Below, in pieces: positions 22,127 through 33,115 of a stretch of DNA of 33,247 nucleotides. Every line of letters begins with the position of its first letter. Position 1 is the stretch's first letter. The notes under the pieces were generated by a model. It was not told the origin of the DNA. It ran no database searches and saw nothing but the letters and a program-made list of their open reading frames with translations. This DNA is from Plantago elongata (lineage: Eukaryota; Streptophyta; Magnoliopsida; Lamiales; Plantaginaceae). The stretch covers positions 1 to 33,247 of the forward strand of contig JAYMSP010001334.1 of the NCBI GenBank assembly GCA_036897095.1, written 5' to 3'. Both the position numbers and the translations under genes were made by a program.

Positions 22127-22254
22127 GCGTACAACATTCATACGTGCCTGATAATATATGTCATGTAAATGCTTAGCTCTTAGAGACGCTGCGTACAACA
22201 TTTATACGTGCCTGATAATATCCGTCATGTAAATGCTTAGCTCCTAGAAACGCT
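22127..22254. repeat. 64-bp tandem repeat, two copies
   Basis: The units 22127-22190 and 22191-22254 both read GCGTACAACATT(C/T)ATACG, then TGCCTGATAATAT, then GTCATGTAAATGCTTAGCTC, and end at ACGCT. They differ at only a few positions, so the duplication is young compared with the surrounding decay. TGTCAGGAT occurs on both sides (about 22093 and 22254), hinting that the array sits within a larger element. Confidence 0.9.
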
Positions 22255-23088
22255 GTCAGGATTCGAAGTTTCGAATAATATTGTTTGGTAATTAATGAAT
22301 AAGTCATAATCAAATTGCAAATGAGTAATTAATTGAAGTTGGTTTTGCTTAAATCAAGAAGTTTTAATTAAACTGCAACTTCTATCAAACGATGACGATT
22401 GACGAACCAATAATGTGCATATGAAACAGTCAAATTGATCAGTTAAACGTTAATGTGTAATTCAAGTTGAATAATTTCGAAGGCAATAATGTTATACATA
22501 TTTATGATTAGATCAGCATTTAGGATTAGAGACTACCATCATGACATATTTGTTACAAATACATTAGCTTATATTTGAAAATGCATGTAAATACATATAA
22601 AAAAAGTAGATTTATTAAAGATATGAATAGGGAGTATATTATTTTTGTTGGTAATTATACGTCTTACCAACTACCAACTGAGTTGCGCTTTATTATTTTT
22701 ATAAAATTACCTCTTACTTTATTCTAGTGGTATAATAATTTAAGCAACCAGCTAGAACAAAGACGACTTTACAATTAAAATTGACCAAGTCAAATTCGAT
22801 CTTCATCTTGCAAGGCAGCCCTCTAATGTTGTAGAATAGCATACAACTTGTAAGTATTAAATGGCGAATAAGGTGTTTGAAAATAAAATGGAACTTGTAA
22901 ATTATTTTAACTAATCGAAAATGACATATAAAGTGAAAGTGTATTGATTGTATATTTTTGTGACACTTTTGGCTACGATTTTGTTATGTTGTTAACGTGA
23001 GTTATAGGCGGTAAGGAAGAAAGATTCAAACATGGCATAGGTGCATTATTAGTAGCTAATTAGTAGCTAATTAAACAGACAGCGTCGC
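22255..23088. other. Upstream spacer of peroxidase 3
   Basis: No gene was recognised. A direct repeat AGTAGCTAATT x2 lies at 23051-23072, immediately before the shared peroxidase promoter block. Confidence 0.45.
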
Positions 23089-23134
23089 AGAATTAATCCT
23101 GTTAATACTTTGTCAATATTTGCCCCTATAAATA
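23089..23134 (+). promoter_or_regulatory. Promoter of peroxidase 3: shared block plus TATA box
   Basis: AGAATTAATC (23089-23098), AATACTTTGTCAA (23104-23116) and TATAAATA (23127-23134) repeat the arrangement at peroxidase 2. The sequence just after the TATA box (CACCTCAAACTGCAAA) also resembles peroxidase 2's leader (CATCTCAAACTGCAAA). Confidence 0.7.
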
Positions 23135-23266
23135 CACTTCTACTTTTATTAACAGAATTCACCTCAAACTGCAAATCTTACTTGCAATCTTCAAACAAGT
23201 GTTTCAGAACAAGTATAGTACTAGTAACTGCAATTTTCATCTTTTCGATGAATTTCGAGTTTTTCC

Positions 23267-24362
23267 ATGTTTGCAGCAGTTCTGCTGCTCTTTTCGAGTC
23301 TAATTTGCAACCGTGTTTTTGCTGATGATACGTCTAGCAAAGCACAGAAACTGAGAGTGGGATATTACGGTCACACGTGCCCTCTTGCTGAGATGATTGT
23401 CAGGGAAGCTGTTGACAAAGCTGTGACGATGAATCCTGGAATAGCTGCTGGTCTCATCAGGATGCATTTTCACGACTGCTTTGTCAGGGTACGTATACTT
23501 AAGTTCGTTTATCAACTAGAATAGCTTAAAAACAATTTTCTGTCAGATATCAGGTTTATGTCTAACAGTCGTTGAAATGTATTTGTTTCAGGGATGTGAT
23601 GGTTCTGTATTGCTAGACCCTGTGACAGGAAAACCTCGAGTTGAGAAACAAAGTGGTGCTAATTTCCCAAGCCTTCGAGGTTTTGAAGTAATTGACGAGG
23701 CAAAAGCCAAGATTGAAGCTGTTTGCCCTGGAGTCGTGTCTTGTGCAGACATACTAGCATTTGCTGCACGTGACAGCTCCCTCAAGGCTGGTTGGATTGG
23801 GTACAATGTTCCATCAGGACGTAAAGATGGGCGACTTTCTCTCGAGGAAGAAGTAGTTCTGAACCTACCCCCTCCTTCTTTCAACGCCTCTGCGCTCAGG
23901 CAGAATTTCAAGAATAAAAGCCTATCGCTTGATGAAATGGTCACACTTTCGGGTGCTCATTCCATTGGTGTTTCTCACTGTTCTTCGTTCTCTAAGCGGC
24001 TACAGGACTTCAATGCAACACACAATCAGGACCCTTCTCTAGATCCAACTTATGCTGCAGTCCTGAGAACCCAGTGCGGGCCGCCTTCAGACGAAGCTGA
24101 TCCGCCAGTGATCAATGACATTCTAACACCGAATGTTCTGGACAATAAGTACTATGTCAATTTGAAATGTAAGAAGGGGCTGTTGACATCCGACCAGACA
24201 CTGTTTGACAGCTCATTGACGCGTAAGCTGGTGGTGCAAAATGCTGAATCTGGTGATGTTTGGGCCAAGAAGTTTGCTGCTGCAATGGTTCACATGGGGA
24301 GAATCGACGTGCTTACTGGTAACCAAGGTGAGGTCAGGAGGCACTGCCGTTTTGTTAACTGA
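23267..24362 (+). CDS. Class III peroxidase 3, two exons, 330 aa, probable replaced start codon
   Basis: A secreted plant heme peroxidase. Exon 1 is 23267-23488 and exon 2 is 23592-24362, with the usual phase-0 intron after CFVR. The distal site is [19 protein letters not shown] (R65, H69) and the proximal site is [12 protein letters not shown] (H197). Cysteines C38, C71, C76, C119, C125, C204, C236 and C326 match the family set, and C267 is an additional unpaired Cys. The start chosen is [19 protein letters not shown], a short but adequate signal peptide. The ATG at 23248, which corresponds to peroxidase 2's start, is out of frame by one base, so translation must use 23267 and lose about six N-terminal residues. 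The upstream ATG would make a competing out-of-frame uORF overlapping the start. The catalytic part is intact. Confidence 0.92.
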
Positions 24363-24863
24363 TCATTCGATTTTCAAAAGGCCGAAAATTTTCCTGGCTT
24401 TTTTGTAAGAATAAATTGTTTCAATCAATAAACGAGGTTGGTTATAAGTTGTATTTCAACATTGTGAGAAATTCTACAGTTCGAATAAAGCCTGTTCAAC
24501 TTAACAGAAAGGACATAAACCAATTTCTTGCAGTAGATTCGTCTTCCCAAACACGGATCCGTTGCAAAATATGTCACCTTTTGAAGTTTTAGAGTTTAGA
24601 CTACAGTAATTGTTTCTCATACATTGACAACAGAGATCTAATAGCAGAATATTATTGAAATTGCAATAAAATTTTTCCATCTATAATAAAAATTCTCAAA
24701 TTTCAGGGAACAAATAATTATACTTCTCCACTTGGGTGTAGAAACGAACAGATCTTGAAGAAATTACAACATCACACAATGAAATCATAAAACATTTAAG
24801 AAATTACGGCAAAATAACTCCATGAATGAAATGCTAAAATCAGACAGTGCAAGAAATCTCAAG
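24363..24863. other. Convergent intergenic region between peroxidases 3 and 4
   Basis: It holds the facing 3' flanks of a plus- and a minus-strand peroxidase. No gene or clear terminator-type structure was recognised. Confidence 0.5.
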
Positions 24864-26001
24864 TTAGATGTTCACAACACGGCAGTTCTTCCTGATCTCA
24901 CCCTGTTTTCCCGTAAGCACCTCAATCTTACCCATCTTCACCATTGCAGCCGCGAACTTCTTAGCCCAGGCATCGTTGTTGTTAGCATAGTACACCACTG
25001 CTTTCGATGTCAAGGGGCTGTTCAGCAAGACCTGATCCGAAGTGAACAAGCCACGTTTCTTCATGAGGCCCATGTAGTACTTGTTATCCAAGATATATGG
25101 AGTCAGGGAATCTTCATTCACTGTAGGATTAATCTTTGGAGGGCCAGTGGCATTAGCTACTGGTGCAGGGCAAATTGTCTTCAACAAAGACGCGTATTTG
25201 AGATCCATAGTGGGGTCCACAGTGGGGTACAGGCGGCCTGAAAAGGAAGTGCAGTGACCCAAGCCAATTGAGTGGGCACCGGAGAGCGTCACCATCTCAT
25301 CAACTGAAAGTCCCTTGCTTGCAAAGTTGTCCCTGAGTTGGGTGGCATTGAAGAAAGGTGGAGGTAAATTGGTAAGGGGTTCGTTGATTAAAGACACACG
25401 ACCATCACGCCTTCCAGATGGAACTTGGTAGTTCATATTTCCTACTCTGCATGCACTGTCACGAGCTGCAAATGCTACAATGTCAGCACAAGAGACAGTT
25501 CTTGGGCAACGAGCCTCAAGTGCAGTTTTGATGGCATCTATAACTTCAAAACCTCGTAGGCTTCCCTTGTTTGGTATGCTCTCCTTCTCGGAGTTCAATC
25601 CATCTAACAGCACAGAAGCATCACAACCCTGATATCACAGTAATAGGTACATACAGATAGTAATTGTTAGAAAAATGAGTCGACTATGAGAACAAAACGT
25701 TACATATTAATTAGTGTTCGAAAACTATTATCTTGTTCAAGTGTACGTGTATATTCGAAAGAACAATACTTACTCTGACAAAGCAGTCATGGAAATGCAA
25801 CCTGATAAGGCCCGCGGCAAAGCCAGGGTTTTTGGTAACAAACGCGTTAACATATTTTCGCACAATGGCTTCTGCATCAGGGCAAGAGTAGTTGTAGAAT
25901 CCAACGGTCAGTTTTTCATTTGGCACCGCGGAAGATGCCAAGGCAAACAGATAAACCAAGGTGCATACCAATGCAACTAGGTGCGAATTCGAGGCTGCCA
26001 T
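24864..26001 (-). CDS. Class III peroxidase 4, two exons, 330 aa, inverted relative to the others
   Basis: A secreted plant heme peroxidase on the minus strand. Exon 1 is 26001-25774 and exon 2 is 25628-24864, with one phase-0 intron after CFVR. The signal peptide is LVALVCTLVYLFALASSA. The distal site is [19 protein letters not shown] (R67, H71) and the proximal site is [12 protein letters not shown] (H195). The eight family cysteines are C40, C73, C78, C117, C123, C202, C229 and C325. An extra C136 occurs in ARDSACRVG, where the tandem three have ARDSxLKxG. It also lacks the PVxGxPxVEKQ insertion form, having GLNSEKESIPNKG. It is a separate, older lineage in the same cluster, facing peroxidase 3 tail to tail. 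No defect is seen. Confidence 0.95.
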
Positions 26002-26067
26002 GGATTATAGAGAAGAAGTTAAGAGCTTATGTATGTTGGATGGTTTGGCTGAGTTCATGAAGATGAG

Positions 26068-26075
26068 TATTTATA
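26068..26075 (-). promoter_or_regulatory. TATA box of peroxidase 4
   Basis: TATAAATA on the minus strand lies 66 bp before the ATG, identical to the box in the other three genes. The AATACnnTGTCAA block shared by peroxidases 1-3 is not visible upstream, so this copy may be regulated differently. Confidence 0.65.
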
Positions 26076-26957
26076 GTAAGATAGATCTATGCGAAGGAGT
26101 GAATTAGGAAAGTCTGGAATAAGAACGTGTACGGATGTATGCAAATTGCATATTTTGTAGTGTTAAAACCATGATATGAACTCTTATTTGTAGTACAACA
26201 TAATGCATAACTTAATTAGTCTTAGTCGTCCAGTTGGACTGCAAACAATAAAGGAAATATTGGAACTCTTATCCCACCAAGAGAACCTTTGAATGGGTAA
26301 TAAGTGTTAGGTGATTAATTTGATGTTATTGGACGGGGATGTTCTTGAATCGAGCTGAACTGAATTTGAACTCGGCTTGTCTCGTTAAAAACCAAAAAAT
26401 AAAAAAACAAAATTATAAGCATGCCGAAAACACCATCAATACATTATCTTGAATTGTACAACTCATATTATTTAATGAGGTATTCATGTATGACTCGCCT
26501 AGTCACAATATTATAATTAGCTCTAACACTTTTGAGTTACAACTTACAACATTATACAACTCATATTGAAATTTTCTTTCTACATATTCAATGACAAATG
26601 ATCTTTCGCTAGAATTTTCCCTCTCTTTCATTTTTTCGTATTCAATATTTCGTATCTACATATTTCTGTTATTCTAAACTATAGAAGAACAGGGCAAAAA
26701 ATCATGGAAAATCAAAGACAAATTGAACATAGAGTGGTATATTCAAATTGGCAGAGCTGTGACGGAGGATCAGCAATTGTACTACCATGTACCAACTCAC
26801 TCACTCACTCATCCTTATCATCATCATTCTAGACTGTTCTAAAATTTACCTAGGCAATAGGACAGATTTTTTTCACCACAGTAGTATTGTACATTTGCAA
26901 TTGGAGTGGAGACATGTAACTTTAGTTTTACAGCAACTAGGTTAAGTTGGGCCTTGG
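26076..26957. other. Gene-free spacer between peroxidase 4 and the F-box gene
   Basis: No gene was recognised. ACAACTCATATT occurs twice (about 26459 and 26557). CGAGCTGAACTGAATTTGAA near 26350 looks like mobile-element debris but could not be assigned. Confidence 0.4.
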
Positions 26958-27447
26958 TATAAAACAGACTCAGATTGGCATGCAGTCACAGTGTCACACA
27001 ACACAGAACAATACACAGAACATGATCTTGGCCAATAAAGCTTCTGTAAAGATAGAAAAGTAAAAGAGAAGGAAGAAGAGTTGAACAGAAGAGCTGAAGA
27101 TTGAAATAAAAGAGAAGAACAGAAAAGAAGAACAGAACAGAAGAATAAGGGAAAGAAAGCTGCTGCTGAAAGTCGCGTTTTCATACTTTACGTTTCTGTT
27201 TTAGTAAATACACGACTTGTACGTTCTGGATCAAGAATGGTACAATTCGGAAGTTACAAAGCTAGCAGTTGGAACAGATTCTGTTTTCTTCACTCTTTCT
27301 TCTTCTTTAAATATCAGAAGCTGTATTCTTCAACATTATTAGATTTTCCATTTGTAAAATCATCAGATTCATTCAGTAAACAAATTCCTATTCAGTTTCT
27401 GAAAGATTTCAGCTTCCATTTTTAGAGCTTGAACTTCTGCACAGAAA
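26958..27447 (+). promoter_or_regulatory. Promoter and purine-rich leader of the F-box gene
   Basis: TATAAAA at 26958-26964 lies about 480 bp before the ATG at 27448. A long A/G-rich tract (about 27050-27165, with repeated GAACAGAA and AGAAGAAC) follows, in a position fitting a 5' UTR. The distance is long, so a spliced leader is possible. Confidence 0.4.
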
Positions 27448-28702
27448 ATGAAATTTCAAGAAGAAGTCACTGGTTCATCAACCATGGAGAGGATTCAGAG
27501 GATTCGAGTTGTGAAACAGAGAACTTCAAACGGAAAAAAACCGTTCAGTAGTGATGGCTGTTGCGTTGAGCGGATTCCACCTCCTGTCTGGTATTATCAC
27601 ATCTTTTCTAAACTCCCGACAAAGGAAGTAATGTTATGCAAACTTGTGTGTACCCCATGGCACAGCATAATTTCTGAACCCCATTTCTCGACTTTCTATT
27701 CAACGCAAAAATCATACTTGAATCGTCTTTTGTATGTGCGGTTTAGAAGTGACAACAAACCTGCAAAATTACTTGATTTGGGTGTGAATGGGGATCATTA
27801 TTGGGGTCATCTGGATCTGAAATCAGTTAATAACTTGAAATATGTTCCCTGAAAGACATTGCATTGGCTCTAGTAATGGATTTCTTTGTATTTTAGTACC
27901 TAAACCCCCGCTTGATATTGTTCATGTACATAACCCTATTATTGGAGATACCACTGGCACCATCCAACTTCCAGGATTTCAAAGTGTTGCACAGGATGAT
28001 ATGACACAGAGAGTTGAACACCATTTTGGTTTTACTCCTGTCGGGCCTACTTTTAAGGTGCTGCGAACTCATTTTAAACATTGGTTCGATGATCTTACTA
28101 TCAATTACAAAATTCAAGATTGCAAACTTATAACGGTTGGAGTTGACAAGGTGTGGAGGGATTTGTCGCCGTCGGAGTCGTCTATGGTACCCCAGTCAGA
28201 TGTGATTTATTGCAGTGGGTATTTTAATTGGCTTAACACATATACCAGGAGTTCATGGGTATGTACTTTCGATCTTGAGAAAGAGACGTGGGGTAGGCTC
28301 CCTCTCCCAGCAGGTTTAGATGGAGATGATAGTAAGCGACAGTTGAGTACTTATCACGATCAGCTTAGCTTGGCCGATCAACCTAAATTTTCAGAGATGA
28401 ATGTGTCTCTGTGGGTTATGGAAACGTATGCAGATGCGGATTCCTGGAAAATAATTTTCACCTTGAAGGGAAGCATTCCGCCAAGTTTGATAAAACATAA
28501 GCCTAATCTGTTGCCTGTTGCTGAATTACAGAGTGGAGAGATACTTGTTTTGGTTTCTCGAAGTAATCATCTGCTCACCTACAATTTCAAGAACTGCACG
28601 TATTCTGAAGTTGGTGCATATGAGCATCAATATGTTGACATGTCCATCACATTGCCATATTCTCCATGCTTCTCCCATGGTGTGTTTACAATGGAAGCTT
28701 AG
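27448..28702 (+). pseudogene. F-box protein gene with a single-base frameshift
   Basis: Intact members are substrate receptors of SCF ubiquitin ligases. The first frame (27448-27852) encodes a basic N-terminus and the F-box, RIPPPVWYYHIFSKLPTKEV then CKLVCTPWHSIISEPHF, at residues about 45-85. It then reads into TGA at 27850. The next frame (27842-28702) continues the protein with RHCIGSSNGFLCI, DIVHVHNPIIGD and SSWVCTFDLEKETWGRLPLP, the usual C-terminal F-box-associated beta-propeller region, and ends normally. The two frames meet at CCC (27847-27849); one extra C there explains the break. Joined length would be about 417 aa, normal for the family. It may be a young pseudogene, a polymorphic null allele or a sequencing error. 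Downstream ATGs (27842) could yield the substrate-binding part without the F-box. Confidence 0.8.
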
Positions 28703-28993
28703 GCGACTTGTATTAGACTGACTGTTTGTTAGGTCTATCGTTTTCCCAGGAGGAGTTTTATTGTTTTCAGTGCTGTAAATTCTGTGCTTTCTGTCAATTT
28801 TAACAGCTTGTGTTTTTTCATAGAGAGAGCCTATCAAGTATCACCTTTGAGAAGTTAACAAGGAAAGCCTTAATTTACTGTCTATAGCCCCAGCCAAAAA
28901 GAGAATAGCATGAAACTTGAGAAAAATATAGAAGGTAAATGGCCAAAAGTTGTCTTCTCAAGCACACTGAAAGGAATCTATAAAATAACTTAC
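28703..28993. other. Junction between the F-box gene and the truncated beta-COP copy
   Basis: The two genes converge here. The last beta-COP exon (family motifs GECGFLAANLYAKSVFG and LGDKITLKQKG) would be expected on the minus strand but no trace is visible. Confidence 0.55.
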
Positions 28994-31900
28994 TGTGCAG
29001 TTAGGCACTTCATGTTGGTTGATTTGATTATTATGATCAAGAAATTCTCTCACTTGTAATACTTGAGTTCACAGTCACAGCAACCTGTCACAAGAAGGGA
29101 AGTTAAGGGAAATAAATTGTAGAGACACTCAGTTATAATACATAAATACTAGACACAGAATACTATTGAGATCCTCAATTCAGAATTCACAGAAGTACTA
29201 GGTATAACACAATCTTCATCGAAGTCAGGACTCTGAAACGGTAAATCAATGCGGCCACCATGACAATAGATTGTAGATAATACCAAGTATTTCATTAAAG
29301 CATACTAACACTGCAAATTATGACAATACCATGTTTTCCCATTCAAATTCAGTCCATATAAGTCCTAAATGCAGAGTCACACACATGGCAGGTGGTATGT
29401 AATCCATGATATCAATGAGGATATCATTGAGGGTGAAATAGTCCGTTCTAGCACATCAGATGTCTCATATGCGATATTCCCAAATATGACACCAGTCTCC
29501 ATAGAAGAAACCTTTATATTTGCTTTTATTTGCTTGCTTGATTCAGGTGCCAAGGTATATTTTTGTGGATGCTCAACACGCTTGAGGTCACCCATTGTAG
29601 CCAACTCCAAACATACATTCTGAAGAGTCTCCTTTGTTCTGTTTATAACAGTAACATCCAGGACAATATCATAATGATGAACAGTCACATAAGCTTCGGC
29701 ATACACTGGATCACTAAATCCTGTGAGTTGAATTACACGATTTAGCTTATTTGCATCATCTGCATCCTTGAGAAATTCCCCTGTAGCATGTTTCAGATCA
29801 TCTTGGACCTCATCTTCCAGCTGGCTCATGCCCTGATGTAAAGATAACATTTATAAACATCGTTAATTATAAACAGTGTATCCACCAGAAGCAACTAAAT
29901 GGATCAGAACTAAGGACAGCACTTTCAATTCTCTATGCACATTAAGACTAAGTCTATCCAAATAGAAATTTAGTGATTATAACAATGCTCTAACCGTGCA
30001 AGTAGCAAAAGAGTAGAGATTACTAAAGAGTAATATCATCTGATGAATAGAAAAATGTTATGGTATAACCAAGTAAAATGCAGTTCACCTTTCTGCTCTT
30101 CGACTGGTAAAAGTAAATCAAGTCATCTGGTTGCGCATGAGAAGCCTGGGACTTCGCATTAATTTCCTCAGTTTCATGCAGCTGTTTGTCTGAAAGCATT
30201 TTCACAAATCTCTCACGACAAGATTCCAACCAGCTCTTCCTCACAGCATCCCCAGTGTTACATAGCAATCTTATGCAAAGAACAATCCGTTTGTACGATT
30301 CATTATCAATTGGGTGCGAAAGAACAGAAGATTTCCCTAGCTGTAGCATTGAGACCAGAATCAATAATGCACTGCTCGGTTGTTTGTTGACTTCAGCCTT
30401 TGATGGTTGAAATGTCTCCAGCCTGAGAACTAGCTTTGTTAAGGTGCACGCAACAACTGCCGCAAAGAAAAAATCACCCGTCAGGAGGAGGGATCTCAAA
30501 TTCCCAGATGCCAAAGACACCTGGACCAGAACCGGAGGGGTGAAAACAGTTTCAGCACTCTCAGTAGTGTATGTCCCATCAGCAAGGCCAGAAGGTCTTC
30601 TAGAGGAAACAGTCATTGAGTTTGCCTGCTGTGATTTCTTCGAAGAATTAGCAGATTCCTCATTTTCAGAAACAGAAAACAATGGTAAATCTCCAATGCA
30701 CTGCTGTATCATTGCTATGCCACTCTCAACTTCAGAGAGAGATAAGCAATACTCCCCAATAATCCAAAGGGCAAAGGAACAAACTCTAGCAGCTCGAATC
30801 TGATAGAATGTATCCAGGAGCCTGGTGACAATTGAAACCCTTAGGTTTGGGTTGGTTTCAATAATCTCCCGGACGAAAACTAACGCGTCCATTGCAGAGG
30901 CTACATTATTGTTGCCCAAGAAATCCATCAAAATAGAGACTGCTGTGCTTGCCACTTCTGGGAACTTAATCGCACAAGAATGAATAGCTTGAATAAGCAT
31001 TTGGTGGTACTCCCCATTCTTCTCAAGCTCCCCGCTTTGGGTTTTCATCACTTCCTTCTTCAGAGTAAGGACCACCTCATGAACATTGTGAGGAGTGATC
31101 AGTTCAAGAACAATGTCGAGTGTACTCCTCCGGATATCATGATTTAGGCTTGATAGTTCCCTCAAGACATACTTAATCAAGTCAATCATGATATCTTTGT
31201 GGGAATCCATAAGTTCAATAAGACGATCCAGCACGAGGAGTTTATCATTATTGTCACTCTGGGAGAGAAGAATCTTGCAATATGTATAAGCTGCAGCGAG
31301 AGTAAATAGGGGGTCAGAGGTTAAGGATATAAAGGTTCCAGCACATCCATATAGGGCTGCAGCAGAAGGGGCTTGTGATATAGATATCAGAACATCTGCA
31401 TAACTCCCTCCTCCTGACATCTGGGCTTTAATTAGTTTTGGGATCAGATCCATGGCAACCATCTGCATTGGTCCATCCCAATCTGAAATTCCACCAACAC
31501 TATATATAAGGTATTCAAAGCCATGATTCAGGGAGCAGTTGGAAAGCATCAGAAAAGCATTCCTTTTCGCTGACAAATCCTCTTCTTTTACGAGTAACTT
31601 CTGTATGGTCTCGGGTGCATCAACCAGTAGCTGTCTGCTTTGTGGTAACTTGTAAATTGACATAACAGCAAGACAGGCATTTTTGCGCACGTAAGGGTGT
31701 GGGTGCTCCAAGTTTGACATGATCGAGGGGATCAGAGGTTCAATGATCTCTTTCTCATTAAGGCGGCAAAGGAATCTGAGTGTGACACCACGGATATATT
31801 CATTGGGGTGCTGGAGATTATTCCTGAGATTCTTGCAGATTAAGATCATTTCTGGTAATACTCTGCCCTTTTCATCAGTTTTGTCAATGATCTCCAAATA

Positions 31901-32128
31901 CAACAACAGAAGTTTCTGTACTATGTGGTCCTCGGAGGGCAACACATGTCTGACAATAGTAATGAAAAGCTGGGGAAGGGTTTCACCGTTTAGCAAGAGC
32001 ATGATTGCATTTTTCATGCCATCAGTTTTAGCTTGAACATCATTCCCTTCAAGTGCCTCTTTGATCTCGTTGGCAAGAGCAGGTGTCCCCTTGTCAAAAT
32101 GTACGAGGAAAGAGCATGATTTCTCCAT
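28994..32128 (-). pseudogene. Coatomer subunit beta (beta-COP) copy, 3' end decayed and truncated
   Basis: Beta-COP is a core subunit of the COPI vesicle coat (Golgi-ER transport). Exon 1 (32128-30089) is fully open for 680 codons, from MEKSCSFLVHFDKGTPALAN through the HEAT/adaptin-like trunk (HPNEYIRGVTLRFLCRLNE, KRNAFLML, LDIVLELITPHNV) to DDLIYFYQSKSRK. Exon 2 (29832 to about 29330) continues [20 protein letters not shown] and [20 protein letters not shown]. It then loses one base near 29435, giving TGA at 29377; in the shifted frame [12 protein letters not shown] and TEFEWEN are still readable. Exon 3 (29084-28994) shows VAVTVNSSIT, EFLDH and IKSTNMKCLTA with further frame breaks. The final appendage exon is absent. 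As it stands it would encode about 831 aa, versus roughly 950 for the family. Parts of the trunk are unusually diverged (about residues 190-280). Confidence 0.85.
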
Positions 32129-33062
32129 TTTTTTCTGCCAACAAATTAGAAAGATTTCATGAGATTGAATTCCTAGTCAGAATGACGCCTAATAAAATAT
32201 AATGAAACGGACACAATACATTGCTTAGCTCCATCATCCATAAGCAACATAAATACACACACTCCAGATGAGAAATTGAAAAGCTCAGTCACTTATAATA
32301 GAAGAATCTTATACAAGAAAATGACATTGAGCAACTCAAGGCATATTCATGCCATCTATATAATAAGTTGATAACCATTGTGATGATATTTCTCCATATT
32401 CACTATTCCCTCACATGCCAACTAAGAGAACAAAGTAGGCCGAACCCGAACATACGAAAATAAGCAAAATTCCTGACATTTGACATAGATATACTTTAAT
32501 GATAGCTAATCATAGAATAATCTACGGTGTCAAAGTTACTGCGTAAATCAAAAACCAAGTTCTCCACTCATGAATTGAATCTAAGCAATAGAGACACAAT
32601 AAAATGAAAAACAATCACTCTCACCACACAAATCCGTAATGTTATGCCACAAACAACCAAACATAATCAATTACAGTCAGTAAACTGGGTATATTCAAAT
32701 CGAGCAAAAGCGTTATTACAGAAACTGGAGAATTAGCACATATACGTAAAGATATACATCAGATGAAGGATCACAAGCTACATAAATAGAAGATAAATTT
32801 AAAAAAAAGAGAGTAATCGATGCAATTACAAGAAGAACTGCATAGGAAATAACGTGGAGGTATCCGTAATCCGTCGATCTCGGAGATTTTGTTGTGATTT
32901 GTGAAGAAGAAGAAGAACCAACAGTATATCATAAGCAGTAGCTAAATCTCTCTAATGGTTTACTATTTCCTATTTAGTTTGCATTTCTACCCCTAAAATT
33001 TCTCACTTCTTATACTTACCCCTATTACAATTTATGATAATCAATCTAGTCAGCTCGGTTTG
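32129..33062. other. 5' flank of the beta-COP copy, probable leader intron
   Basis: The minus-strand sequence just before the ATG ends TTGTTGGCAG, a plausible acceptor. A CT-rich, UTR-like block lies at about 32880-32930, so a leader intron of about 0.7 kb is likely. The donor was not pinned down. No other gene was recognised. Confidence 0.4.
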
Positions 33063-33115
33063 TTCGAGCTCGAGCTTTAATTTTAACTCGAAAAAGTTTC
33101 CAGCTCGAGCTCGAA
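33063..33115. repeat. 14-bp perfect inverted repeat, GAGCTC-rich
   Basis: TTCGAGCTCGAGCT (33063-33076) and AGCTCGAGCTCGAA (33102-33115) are exact reverse complements separated by 25 bp. More AGCTC/GAGCT words continue to about 33160. Such runs often occur at the ends of plant DNA transposons, but the element is not identified. From 33160 to the window end the sequence is AT-rich only. Confidence 0.75.

Noticed and set aside
26942-27184. 80-codon minus-strand Phe/Leu/Ser-rich ORF
   Set aside because: It is the complement of the purine-rich leader of the F-box gene; its composition alone explains the open frame.
30444-30803. 119-codon plus-strand ORF
   Set aside because: It is antisense to the open beta-COP exon with no domain of its own.
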